NCBI GenBank assembly: GCA_933822405.4
Contig: CAKOGP040001739.1
Coordinates: forward strand, 1-21,861
Origin: Cylindrotheca closterium
Lineage: Eukaryota > Bacillariophyta > Bacillariophyceae > Bacillariales > Bacillariaceae
Direction of reading: 5' to 3'
Length of the DNA: 21,861 nucleotides
Shown here: piece after piece, positions 8,599 through 16,697 of the stretch
Numbering within the stretch: position 1 is the first letter of the stretch
Layout: each line of letters opens with the position of its first letter
Position numbers and translations under genes: made by a program
Notes under the pieces: model-generated
Databases searched by the model: none
The model's input: the letters and a program-made list of their open reading frames with translations, nothing else
What the model was told of the DNA's origin: nothing

Positions 8599-9403
8599 TC
8601 ATGCCATAATGGCACTTATCATTGCTGTTGGGTGAGAAGTTGGTTGGCGGCTTGGTAATTTGCATTGTGCTTGTTGGAAGAATGCTTTTAAGAGTGTCCA
8701 CGTTTTAGTGTCGGCGGCTCTGGCATTCCAATCTTGGCAGTCCTGGTTGAAATGTTTGGTGGCGCGGATGTGACGGACAGCGATGGTCATGAGGTTGTTG
8801 TCAGTGACCTCCTCGCCTCCTTGGGCAGCAAATGTCTGATAGTCTTGGAGTCGTTTGAAATATGTGGTGAGTTCTTCATCAATGGAATATTTCTGTCTTT
8901 CTATGGATAGGCGTCGCTCCTCAATAGCTTCAGGTGTGACATTGCTGGATGGTTGCTGGTAGAGATGGGCAAAGATGTTGGGGATACTGATCGGCAATAG
9001 GTTGAGATATGGATGCCGGATTTTGTCCAGGTATTCGTTGGGGACCGCGTTGTCAATGAGCTTTTTGAGTGCTAGGGACACATTATGTTGGGTCTGGAAG
9101 AGGTTGCACCATTGTTTGTATTGGTCTCAGAGATTGTGTTCGGTAAGTCTGTTGGTGTTTGGTGGGACAGTGAATGTGGGTGCTGGTGGAATCGGATTGA
9201 CCCATGCGGCGGTGGGGGAAATGAGGGCATAGTCTGGTGCAGTCATTGTTAGGCCCACATGACCCAGTTGGCCTCCTCTGTTTGGTGAGGAGACTTTGGT
9301 GGCATTGCGGAAATTTGCAATGTCCAGTGCGTTGACCTCTTTGTATGTTGGTGGATTTCCCGAGGCATTCCTCAACAGTGAGTGCAGGCGTAGAATCAGC
9401 CAT
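8599..9403 (-). pseudogene. Gag-like retrotransposon fragment, frameshifted with an in-frame stop
   Basis: Read on the minus strand, a start at 9401-9403 (MADSTPALTVEE) is followed within about 15 codons by a frame change. The protein then continues in another frame (GNPPTYKEVNALDIANF, GGQLGHVGLTMTAPDYA), crosses a TGA at 9127-9129, and resumes as DQYKQWCNLFQTQ and a Leu-rich helical domain ending at the TGA at 8599-8601. The GGQLGHVGL(T)MTA block, the central 'NIFAHLYQQ..SNVTPEAIEERR' and the late 'DWNARAADTKTWTLLKAFF' resemble the Gag of diatom Copia-like (CoDi-type) elements. The nucleocapsid zinc knuckle and all of Pol are missing, and no LTR was found. This is a dead fragment. The family call is from memory of the pattern, not a search. 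Confidence 0.65.
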
Positions 9404-9841
9404 GGTAGCTGTGGTGTGTGTTCTGGAGTTACTAGCGTGTATTGATTGGATAGATCAAGCAATAAGAATAATAAATGGAGATACACTAGGATAAGGAGCA
9501 TGCTAGTCAACTTATGCGTCCTTGTCTCTATTTGCGATTGTTGTTGTCGTTGCAGACCGACTGAGGATTTGAATTGGTATGCTTTGTAACGGTAATTTGG
9601 GAGTGCTTGAATCTTGAGTGGATGTTGGAATCAATAGATTTGTCTGGAGGATACGATTCTTCAGGAGGAGGATACATTTCATTTTGTTCATATGATTGAA
9701 TAAATTGGCCTTGGACAAAGTATTGATCATTTTGTTCTTGTTCTGGCTGATCTTCAGCATGTTGCTCTATGGCAGAACGCCAGGCATTTTGCCTGGGTCC
9801 TCTACTGGGACAGTTCCATCCGGAACCAAGCATCCTGCTTC
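9404..9841. other. Sequence between two coding relics; weak Gln/Pro-rich minus ORF
   Basis: The first bases upstream of the gag-like start (minus strand) look like an ordinary leader. A minus ORF at 9528-9833 (101 aa) is Gln/Glu/Tyr/Pro-rich (PEQEQNDQYFVQGQFIQSYEQ) and might be the continuation of the Asn/Gln-rich relic beyond its stop. No domain was recognised. Confidence 0.3.
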
Positions 9842-10178
9842 TTGATTAATGATGATTTTGAAAACCTCTTTGCTGAGAGTTTCCTGGAGGTCTATTGTTT
9901 GGAGCTTGATTCCCAAAACGATGCTGTTTTGGTTGTTGCCATTTGGTCTTCCTTGATAGTTGTTTGTACGTCTTGGTGGAGAACAATTTCCACCGTTCTG
10001 CTGTCCTTGATTCTGGTAGCTAGGATAAGGCTGAATAGAGCCAAGTTGTCTATTGCCATAGCAAGAGTTTCCATTTGCTTGACCGCCACGATTAGCAGAA
10101 CGATGAATATTGTCAGGTTCATCCAGCTTTTGAGATGTTCCTGGATGATAAAAACAAAGAAGTTTGAATCGCCAAACG
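9842..10178 (-). pseudogene. Asn/Gln-rich decayed coding stretch of unknown origin
   Basis: On the minus strand a frame runs from the inverted-repeat edge through LCFYHPGTSQKLDEPDN and an Asn/Gln/Gly-rich tract (GQQNGGNCSPPRRTNNYQG, then RPNGNNQ). A single frameshift near 9930 is needed to keep the same composition (FGNQAPNNRPPGNSQQRGF) to a TAA at 9842-9844. The composition resembles C-terminal tails of some retrotransposon Gag proteins or a prion-like domain; neither can be shown. It stops where the inverted repeat begins, so the repeat may have truncated it. Confidence 0.3.
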
Positions 10179-10461
10179 TCTAACGTAGACGGAAGAAAGC
10201 GGTCGAACCAATGGACTCAATAGTGACTCCATGAACGACGGTAGGGCGACCGTCATCTCAGTATTGCACCAGCAACCTAAGTCCGATCTACACATATTGA
10301 ACTTGTGTGCAAGTATACTGACAGAAAGATAGAGTTATTTCTTTTGAGTCGCACGCTTCGCGCGCAACTCAAAAGGACCAGCTTCACACCACAACCCACC
10401 AGAGTCACTCCAAGAAAACACCAAGCAGAAGAACCCGAAAAGAAGGCGCCAGTTGGCTATC
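10179..10461 (+). repeat. Inverted repeat arm 1 (about 283 bp)
   Basis: Reverse-complement match to 21257-21548, with small indels and scattered substitutions. The outer edge is TCTAACGTAGAC and the inner edge GTTGGCTATC; flanks beyond both edges are unrelated. It contains an imperfect hairpin: TTTTGAGT pairs with ACTCAAAA around CGCACGCTTCGCGCGCA. One indel here (extra bases at 'aagaaaacaccaag') breaks any shared reading frame, so the repeat is probably non-coding. It is likely a dispersed repeat or an element end. Confidence 0.85.
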
Positions 10462-10493
10462 TTCGATAGTGTTCAGAAACATCAGTTTTCATA

Positions 10494-10510
10494 GAAGCAA
10501 ACTTATCGAA
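10494..10510 (+). repeat. Candidate Harbinger left terminal or subterminal inverted repeat
   Basis: GAAGCAAACTTATCGAA matches the reverse complement of 13656-13672 at 15 of 17 positions. Weaker similarity (CAG...TAT) extends outward. It lies just before the first Myb-gene ATG, where an element end is expected. Confidence 0.45.
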
Positions 10511-10527
10511 GCACGCGGATTTGCAGC

Positions 10528-11867
10528 ATGCAGAATCCACCTCCGGGTACCCCTACAGAAATGAAGAAAGCAGACATGAAGAAAGGAGATTATTGTGAAT
10601 TCATCGCAAACAAAGTACAAGAATATCAAATCGCAAAAGCAAACGGAACGCTAGCAACAATGGTAAGTTGGAATCTTATTGCAATTGAACTGGAAAGCCA
10701 ATCCAATCTAACATCATTCTGCATCCTACTGTGTCGTTCACAGAACAACTGTACCAACGATTGCGACTAAAAAGTGCAACATTATTAGATCAATCAAGTG
10801 CCTACTCTGTGAACCAATGCACTCAATTCTAGACATGCAAAATGGTAGTCTTACCAGAGAAGAGCTGAATAACCAGAAGAAAACTGGGCAAACCTTCTAT
10901 GAACAGCTCATACGATCTTTCCCAATTCAAAAAATCCGCTTATCTAGACATCATCTACAATGACCCCCTGGATACTATTTGTGGCACGTACCAGTGGGAG
11001 GACATAAAGACAAAGGTCAATCAAATGATCAAAGCCTACAAGAATACTTTTGCTTCTTGCAAAAGAAGTGGCAATCACAAAGAATACGCAGAAAAGCTTG
11101 CGGAAGGGTCGTCTGTTCAGGCAGCCAAATTGGCAAGCCAATTCAAAGAATATGATAACTTTGCCAAAAACTCCAAGTGGCTCATGTATCTTCATCGAAA
11201 GATAGAGACCTATGGTCAGACCTCTTGGGGAAACTGTGCAGTAAGTTACAATTTTTTAGAGGCCCTTCCACTTCAGTTACGATCAATCTCACCCCCTGCT
11301 TCATCTTCTTCTATTATTTCCGCTCATATAGGTCAAATCCCAGAAGAACTCTTCCGCGAATCAACAACAAGTGGCTCCACAGCAATGCCTCCTCAATACC
11401 AACAGTCAAATGGTAAAAGAGGTACCCAGAAGCGAGGAGCTCCTAGTCGTTCCAATGACACTGCGATCGCATTCACTCCTCCACCAGAAGTACTAGAGTT
11501 AGCTGCAACTCACAGTGCACTCCTTGAGAGGAATATGACACGCCAAGACAAATGAGACCGCATTGAAATGGAGCAAAAGGCAGTGGGAGTCATGCTGAAG
11601 CAGAAGGAATACAAGGAAGATCTTATTGCTGATCCAAGATAAACGTCCATTGACTCTATTGACACCATCAAGGCCAAAGTCAATGATGCCAAGGGTTTCA
11701 AAAGCTTCAAAAAGAAAAAGAAGGCAGATCCAGATCACACGGATCCACAATTTCCTGATGGAAAACATTTCGAGTCTCAAGAGTTGGTTGTTCAAACGTG
11801 CCTTTCATTCCAAAGTATGTATGAAAAATGTGTGATTTTTGGCTCAGACTCCGACTCTGACTTCTAG
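10528..11867 (+). pseudogene. Harbinger Myb/SANT-like accessory protein, degenerate
   Basis: The product normally binds the transposon ends and helps bring the transposase to DNA in the nucleus. The first ATG at 10528 opens a Lys-rich segment (EMKKADMKKGDYCEFIANK). A well-formed donor at 10663 (ATG-GTAAGT) and acceptor at 10743 (CACAG) suggest an 81-bp intron. Coding then changes frame (ILDMQNGSLTREELNNQ to SSYDLSQFKKSAYLDIIY). The DNA-binding-like core is YQWEDIKTKVNQMIKAYKN, followed by SKWLMYLHRKIETYG. A second GTAAGT at 11241 may mark another intron ending near 11331. The frame crosses TGA at 11553 and TAA at 11640, then ends in a Lys-rich and acidic tail (SDSDSDF) at 11867. Family assignment rests on the core pattern and the adjacent transposase. 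Confidence 0.65.
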
Positions 11868-11938
11868 TAGTCAATTTCAATAACCATTGTTGGGGAGTAG
11901 ACAGTAGTATTATTTGAATTGCTAAACATCTTACTATT

Positions 11939-13481
11939 TTAATTGTTGTTTCTTGACCGATTCTTATCTGGACGTTCTAGTTCCAAATCCTGGATATAGT
12001 CCAAAATGGAATTGTGCCTGCTTAAATTGGTGTAGATGACTGATGTTTCATCCTCCATTCCATCCATTAAGTCGTCCATTCCTTCATCCTGTTGATTATT
12101 CTGAGGAGGCCTTTCAGCAAGTTGTTCTGGATCTTCATGGTTGGGTAGAAAACCAAGATTGTTGGGAGACCGAGGATCTGAAAATTGTTCAATTCCACCC
12201 ATGGTTCTAAGTTGATCAGTGGTCTCTGTCCCTTCTAGACTTCCTAGATCTTCAATTTCTTGCTGGTCAATCACAAAATTGTGACGGTGCAAAGCGACAT
12301 TGCAAATGCGGATATTCTTTTCCAGGTAGAAGTTTAAATTGCTGCAAAAGAAACGCCATTTTGTTGTCAAGCGACCAAAGGCCATTTCGATTTGAATACA
12401 AAGCTGTGATAGAAAGAAATTGAGGGTTCTTTTGTCTTTGTCAAATCTGTCTGGACAACTAGACTATCGAAAAGCGGATAAGCATTGTCGCCGCCAATAA
12501 AACACTCCTTTGGTAAATCTGTGATCCACTGCAGAAGCTCTTCACAACGTTTAAATGCTCTGGCATCGCCAGTTGATCCTGGAGCAGCCACAGTGAAGTA
12601 AATGATCAAAGCTTTGCATTGCAAATTGCTTGGATATTCAGACCATGACGGTGGTAGTGACCGTTGAAATAATCTGCTTGGTTACCATCAAGATCTCGCC
12701 CTTTGCTTGGCTTGTCAGTGCATGCCAACCATCCATCAATGGCACCAATAAAACCCCATAAAGCCCCAGTACCAGTTGATAAGTTATTCCATTCTTCCAT
12801 TGCCTTCTTAAGTTCTTCTTTGGTTGTTAGAAGGCGTAATTCCAGTTCTTTGCATGCCTCTACAGCATGAAGGAACATATCAATGACTCTTATTGCTGAA
12901 GGCCTGCTTATTACAAAATTATCAGCAAGCGACTTGGCTGGTTCTCTAGACATGAACCTGAGGCCAATTGAGACAATCACTTCTGGGGATATTGCATTCT
13001 GTGCCCCTGTAGAGAACATCGCATGTGTGTTGCTCATTGTATGGCTTGGACATAGGAGTTCCACCAATACATTGAAAGCTTTTTCTGACATGCGATTGTA
13101 GGCTTTGAACTTGTTTTTGTAAATCTTTGCTGCCTTATGCTTGTTCCAATCAACACGATTGTGTACCCATTTTGCTTTTTGTCTTCTACGTTTCTTCCTC
13201 ATGTGAGCTTCTAACAACGCATTGTCTGGAATCGTATACATGCCAAAGCCAAACAAAGCATCCTGAGAGCTCATGGGCATATCAATCATATCCATGCTGC
13301 CGGATGCCTCACTGTAATCTCCCACATCTCCGACAGATGGCGGCCAATCTTTTGCTTCACTGTCATCTCCGACTGATGGCAGCCAATTGTTTGCTTTTGG
13401 CAACCAATCTTGGAACATGACTATGCCCAAATAAACGATGGTATCAAATGAAAAGTATGAAAATACCGTTTCACATTCCAT
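11939..13481 (-). pseudogene. PIF/Harbinger DDE transposase (DDE_Tnp_4 type), two frameshifts
   Basis: Three minus-strand frames join into one transposase. The first (13481-12606) has a basic segment (MRKKRRRQKAKWVHNRVDW), a helical region (RPSAIRVIDMFLHAVEACK) and the first catalytic Asp in IGAIDGWLACT (codon 12735-12737). It ends with GLNIQAICNAK. The second (12624-12367) continues IIYFTVAAPGSTGDARAF and holds the second Asp in IGGDNAYPLFD (12487-12489). The third carries LNFFLSQLCIQIEMAFGRL, with the catalytic Glu at 12386-12388, and an acidic C-terminal extension to 11939. The D, D, E residues are all still present. Frameshifts near 12615 and 12450 disable it. Cut-and-paste transposition in the nucleus is the family's role. 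This copy is inactive unless the shifts are sequencing errors. Confidence 0.85.
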
Positions 13482-13655
13482 ATCACCATGTTGAATTTAT
13501 AAATTAGTATACGAGTAATGAGCCGTTTGACCTATGCGACTACTGCAATGCATGCAGGCCAAATATTTGAATTTCGTATTATCAAAACGGAAACACGCAT
13601 GCATTTTGCAGCAAAAAAATCAAAATGCAATGCACGCTGCACACTTTCAAGGGGT

Positions 13656-13672
13656 TTCGATAATATTGCTTC
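13656..13672 (-). repeat. Candidate Harbinger right terminal or subterminal inverted repeat
   Basis: Partner of 10494-10510 (15 of 17 bases in inverted orientation), upstream of the transposase start. A conventional target duplication is not visible next to either copy. Confidence 0.45.
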
Positions 13673-13745
13673 ATAGTCTTTCTGACTGCCGTAGATTGAG
13701 GAATGAGCTTGCGTTGTTCCTTGGAGATTTGCCAGGTGACACCCT

Positions 13746-13780
13746 GGCCCATCACATAAAAACGTCAGTATGCGCCAGCC
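13746..13780 (+). repeat. Left terminal inverted repeat of the unnamed element
   Basis: Begins GGCCCATCAC and runs through TAAAAACGTCAGTATGCGCC. It pairs with 15851-15885 with about 30 matching positions. Confidence 0.7.
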
Positions 13781-13842
13781 GAATACTTCTTCAATTGCCA
13801 GCCAGGATCTGTCACGGAGGCAACCAGATCATGAAACCAAAC

Positions 13843-13861
13843 CGCCCGCGCAAAGCGGGCG
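13843..13861 (+). other. GC-rich perfect hairpin
   Basis: CGCCCGC - GCAAA - GCGGGCG: a 7-bp perfect stem with a 5-base loop in AT-rich surroundings, about 100 bp inside the left end of the unnamed element. It might be a structural part of the element or a terminator-like stem; nothing else supports transcription here. Confidence 0.6.
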
Positions 13862-14470
13862 TTACGGAATTCTAAATTCTTTCAACTATTTTGCGGTTAA
13901 CCCTTTCCTGATCAGAGGCTGATTTGAGGCTGATTTTATAAAAGACGTAGGATATGTACCATGCTCCACATGAAAACAAATATTTTGTCAATATCGCCAA
14001 AATTTCCCAATATATTAGTTGATCCAGATCGCTGATGTGAAGGCATTGTCGATAATCGGACAAAGGCCCATCCCTAAATACAGTAGATAAAGAAGCACTT
14101 TCCTATGTGGAATTATGTTGTTGGACCAATTCCACATCTACGATCTTATGTTTCCCACAGTCAATACTTGTGTAGGACTGTGTAGGACTAGTAACAGGAA
14201 AAAATTAAGAAAGGCCTTTTGTGAAAAGTCGAAATCTCATAGCGCCTTCTGACAACGATTTCCACCTACGGAGGCTTGTTGTACCCTTTCTATGATATAA
14301 AAGAGTTTCCGCTATGCGTTCAGTTCTTTGGTGGCCATATTTGGTAAAGAGCATTTAGAGATTGTACTTGTGGTCAATGGAGTCGATTTTACGTAGATTT
14401 TGTACGGTATCCACGTGTTTTGGTTTTGTGCAGCTAGCTCAGGAAACAGTTAATAAACTGCGAGTTGAAA

Positions 14471-14558
14471 AATTTGCGGTAAATTTAGCAGCGAATTCAA
14501 AAATTGCGATAAATTTAGTAGCGAATTCTAAATTCGCGGTTAAATTCAACCGCAAATT
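14471..14558. repeat. Internal array 1, three units of about 30 bp
   Basis: Three diverged units, each of the form AATT(C/T)GCGGTAAAT...GCGAATT. Period is 30 then 29 bp (TTGCGG at 14474, TTGCGA at 14504, TTCGCG at 14533). Each unit can fold, since AATTCGC and GCGAATT are complementary ends. Confidence 0.75.
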
Positions 14559-15105
14559 GCGTGATGTAGAATCACTCTCATTTCTTCCTCCATACAACGA
14601 TACCATGCAATAGAATGGTTTGTTCCTCAATCACAGGGTTTCTTCCTATGTTTGGATTGGGAAAGCTGTCCTCTTGAGAGCCTCTAGAGAGAGGAAAGGC
14701 AGCTGTTCCAATAGTGAAAATGCAAGTGTAGTAAATAATCTTCTATAGCATCATTACTATGTTATAGATCTATGATTCTTCCCCTTGACTTTGAGAGCGT
14801 GCAAGTACTTTCCTGTTCTAATCTCCTGGTAGTTGCATTTCCTGAAAACATTCAAAGAAAACTCCTTGCAATACTGTTTTTGTTAAGAATGGCATAGATC
14901 TTGTTATCTCACTGGAGGCTTATCTTTTCCATCCTCGTCCATGGCTTGATGCAGAAGCTTCTGGGCATCCGATGGTTGTCAATGTATATTTTGTAGTAGC
15001 TTTGAAAGGATGTTACTGGATAGTTGTTGACGAACTGCTTGACATGAGCCTAGTGGTCCTTGACAACTCTGCTGATCTTCTGGTTTTCTTGCTTCTGCAG
15101 CGCTC

Positions 15106-15438
15106 TCAGTCTATCAGCAAAATATTCGGAACCACATTGTTCGACTTCCTATTTTTCTTGCCGCTCATGTCACACACCTTCTTCAAGATGACTTTTGTAG
15201 TCAACTTTTCAGCATCGAGTGGAATGGGCAACTCCAGGAGCGGTGTACAAGAGATCCCACAGAATTTCTTTTGCCCTTCTGATTTTTTGTCCCATCGCTT
15301 CAAGATAGTGTTTGCCTTTTTGTAACTTCTGAGCCTGGTAGCAAGCTTCTTGGGATCCCACTTTTCCGATCTCCCTTCGTACCTGGTAGACTTCTTGCCC
15401 ATTTCGCAAATCACTTTCAAGATGACTTTTGGGATCAT
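15106..15438 (-). pseudogene. Lys-rich ORF relic inside the unnamed element
   Basis: A 110-aa minus-strand ORF (MIPKVILKVICEMGKK...). It contains an internal echo: KVILKVICEMGKK near the start and KVILKKVCDMSGKK near the end. After its TGA, a neighbouring frame continues with similar composition (DRLRALQKQENQKISRVVKDH), and a third frame further on reads KLLHQAMDEDGKDKPPV. This suggests a longer basic protein broken by frameshifts. The basic, helical character would suit a DNA-binding protein. I recognise no family, and the catalytic part of a transposase is not visible. Confidence 0.35.
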
Positions 15439-15618
15439 TTTGTTCCCTTCATCGTCTACTTGTTTCCTTCATCACCTAAGGCTTCTCGATCGGGCGACGG
15501 ATCCCCAGTAATTCCTGGATGATTTGTTTTGCCCTGCTGGTCCTCCAGGGCGTCTCAGGCTCCACAAACACCATTGATGGATTTGTTTGGTATTGTTGCC
15601 GAATTTTTAGAATATATC

Positions 15619-15758
15619 ATTTCGCGGTTAACGCAACAGCGCTTTTTGAATTCGCGGTTATAGGCAATTCGCGATTAAATAGCCGCGAATTTTTCAATTC
15701 GCGGTTGAATAGCAGCGAATTTTTCAGTTCGCGGTTTAAAATGTTAGATTGTTCGCGG
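15619..15758. repeat. Internal array 2, 30-bp-period TTCGCGGTT repeats
   Basis: TTCGCGGTT or close variants start at 15621, 15651, 15668, 15698 and 15728, with a partial one near 15752; most spacing is 30 bp. Units fold as AATTCGC...GCGAATT hairpins, and the sequence is clearly related to array 1. A single related TTGCGGTTAA sits at 13891 near the left end. Confidence 0.8.
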
Positions 15759-15850
15759 ATAGACCGATCATTGCGGGTGGCACCACCATGTGTCCAACAC
15801 GACCCGTTCGATTTCAAGGAGGCTTGACCAGCTCGCAAAGGAATGTCCTG

Positions 15851-15885
15851 GCAGGCGCGCCACTACGTTTTTTACGTGATGGGCC
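15851..15885 (-). repeat. Right terminal inverted repeat of the unnamed element
   Basis: Reverse complement begins GGCCCATCACGTAAAAAACG and continues through TAGTGGCGCGCC; partner of 13746-13780. Confidence 0.7.
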
Positions 15886-15964
15886 TGGTAATAAAAGTGT
15901 CAACGGAATTCTTAAATTACGCGACCGAATTACTTGGCGCGTTGTTCGATATGATTTGCCACTC

Positions 15965-16306
15965 ATGGAGGGCATTGCCGCCAAGATGGTGTTCAAAGAG
16001 AGCGAACTTGAGAGCACCAACGGCATTAGTATTGCCTGTGAGACTCCAATGTTTGCAGAGGTTCGTGAAGGAGAGAAACATTGTGCAAAAGGACTCAAGA
16101 TTCTTGGTCTTGCCAAGCGGAACCATTGCTTTTCGTTCACGATCAGCACCATCTTCACCAGGAAGGTAGAATACAATCTCATGGAGAATGCCTTTGCCTT
16201 GTTGAACGTAGGAAAATGGCGAGTTTGTCTCAAAAGAAGTCATAGTGCTGTATCTTCACTTCTTTTATTGAAGTTCAAAGAAACTGAAACAAAGTCAGAT
16301 GCGTAG
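15965..16306 (+). CDS. Small hypothetical protein, weak
   Basis: A 113-codon ORF from the ATG at 15965. The same frame is open upstream to 15749, but that part lies inside the mobile element, so the first Met outside it is used. The sequence reads MEGIAAKMVFKESELESTN and later GLAKRNHCFSFTISTIFTR. It has mixed character, no clear membrane helix and no domain I know. Two other frames, one on the minus strand (15814-16233), are also open over most of this DNA, which lowers confidence. It could be a chance ORF or a scrap of an older element. Confidence 0.2.
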   Translation: MEGIAAKMVFKESELESTNGISIACETPMFAEVREGEKHCAKGLKILGLAKRNHCFSFTISTIFTRKVEYNLMENAFALLNVGKWRVCLKRSHSAVSSLLLLKFKETETKSDA

Positions 16307-16576
16307 CAAATGATGCAATAGTAGTTTACTGTAACTCTGCAGAGTATATCTCTTCAGTTAAAGCCTTTGGCTATTCGAATAGTAACCCAACCTTCACAGA
16401 AGAGTCTTATTGAAAATTATAGATGACTTTAGAAAGGCACAGAAAGTGCTTACGTAAGACCTAAGGTCTAATATAGTTCCCAACCGAAGGAGCTTCTAGA
16501 GTCCCAATATCTTGGGCCTGCTCTGTGGGCCGTTTCATGTCCATCATAATGTACATGCAAGAGTACGGTACCAGGT

Positions 16577-16697
16577 ACAGTGTACCGGCCCTTGTAGAAT
16601 CTATCATTCAATGGTCACAAGCGGGCATTCACCCCGATTAAAAAAAACACACACATACACGCACACACAGTCAACAGTCAACAGTACACTGAAAAAG
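16577..16697 (+). promoter_or_regulatory. Conserved 5' leader or proximal promoter of copy B
   Basis: Bases 16577-16622 equal 5221-5266, and 16642-16697 equals 5292-5347. A GGTACCAGGTACAGTGTACC cluster just upstream gives several overlapping GTAC half-palindromes, more than in copy A. Confidence 0.5.

Larger units (their letters stand above)
10483..13684. mobile_element. Decayed PIF/Harbinger DNA transposon
   Basis: The two genes expected of PIF/Harbinger elements are present and convergent: a Myb/SANT-like accessory gene on the plus strand (10528-11867) and a DDE transposase on the minus strand (11939-13481). Both are broken by frameshifts or stops. Candidate terminal inverted repeats, listed separately, lie just outside. 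The exact ends and a 3-bp target duplication could not be fixed, so the limits are approximate. Confidence 0.75.
13746..15885. mobile_element. Unnamed 2.14-kb element with terminal inverted repeats and internal 30-bp-period arrays
   Basis: The left end GGCCCATCACATAAAAACGT (13746-13765) and the reverse complement of the right end (GGCCCATCACGTAAAAAACGT region, 15851-15885) match for about 35 bp with a few substitutions and single-base indels. Inside are two arrays of AATTCGCGGTTAAAT-type repeats (14471-14558 and 15619-15758) and a strong GC hairpin (13843-13861). A decayed Lys-rich minus-strand ORF (about 14940-15438) is the only coding relic. No transposase catalytic motif was recognised. 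No clear target duplication was seen, so the superfamily is unassigned. Confidence 0.65.

Noticed and set aside
9842..10183. 113-aa plus-strand ORF with hydrophobic segments
   Set aside because: The minus strand carries a coherent Asn/Gln-rich reading that explains the composition better.
15619..15758. CRISPR-like array (30-bp-period repeats)
   Set aside because: The units abut with no unique spacers, are diverged, lie inside a TIR-bounded element, and the window appears eukaryotic.
16512..16697. 62-residue N-terminal extension of copy B
   Set aside because: The matching frame in copy A has a stop codon, and the region aligns with non-coding leader sequence.
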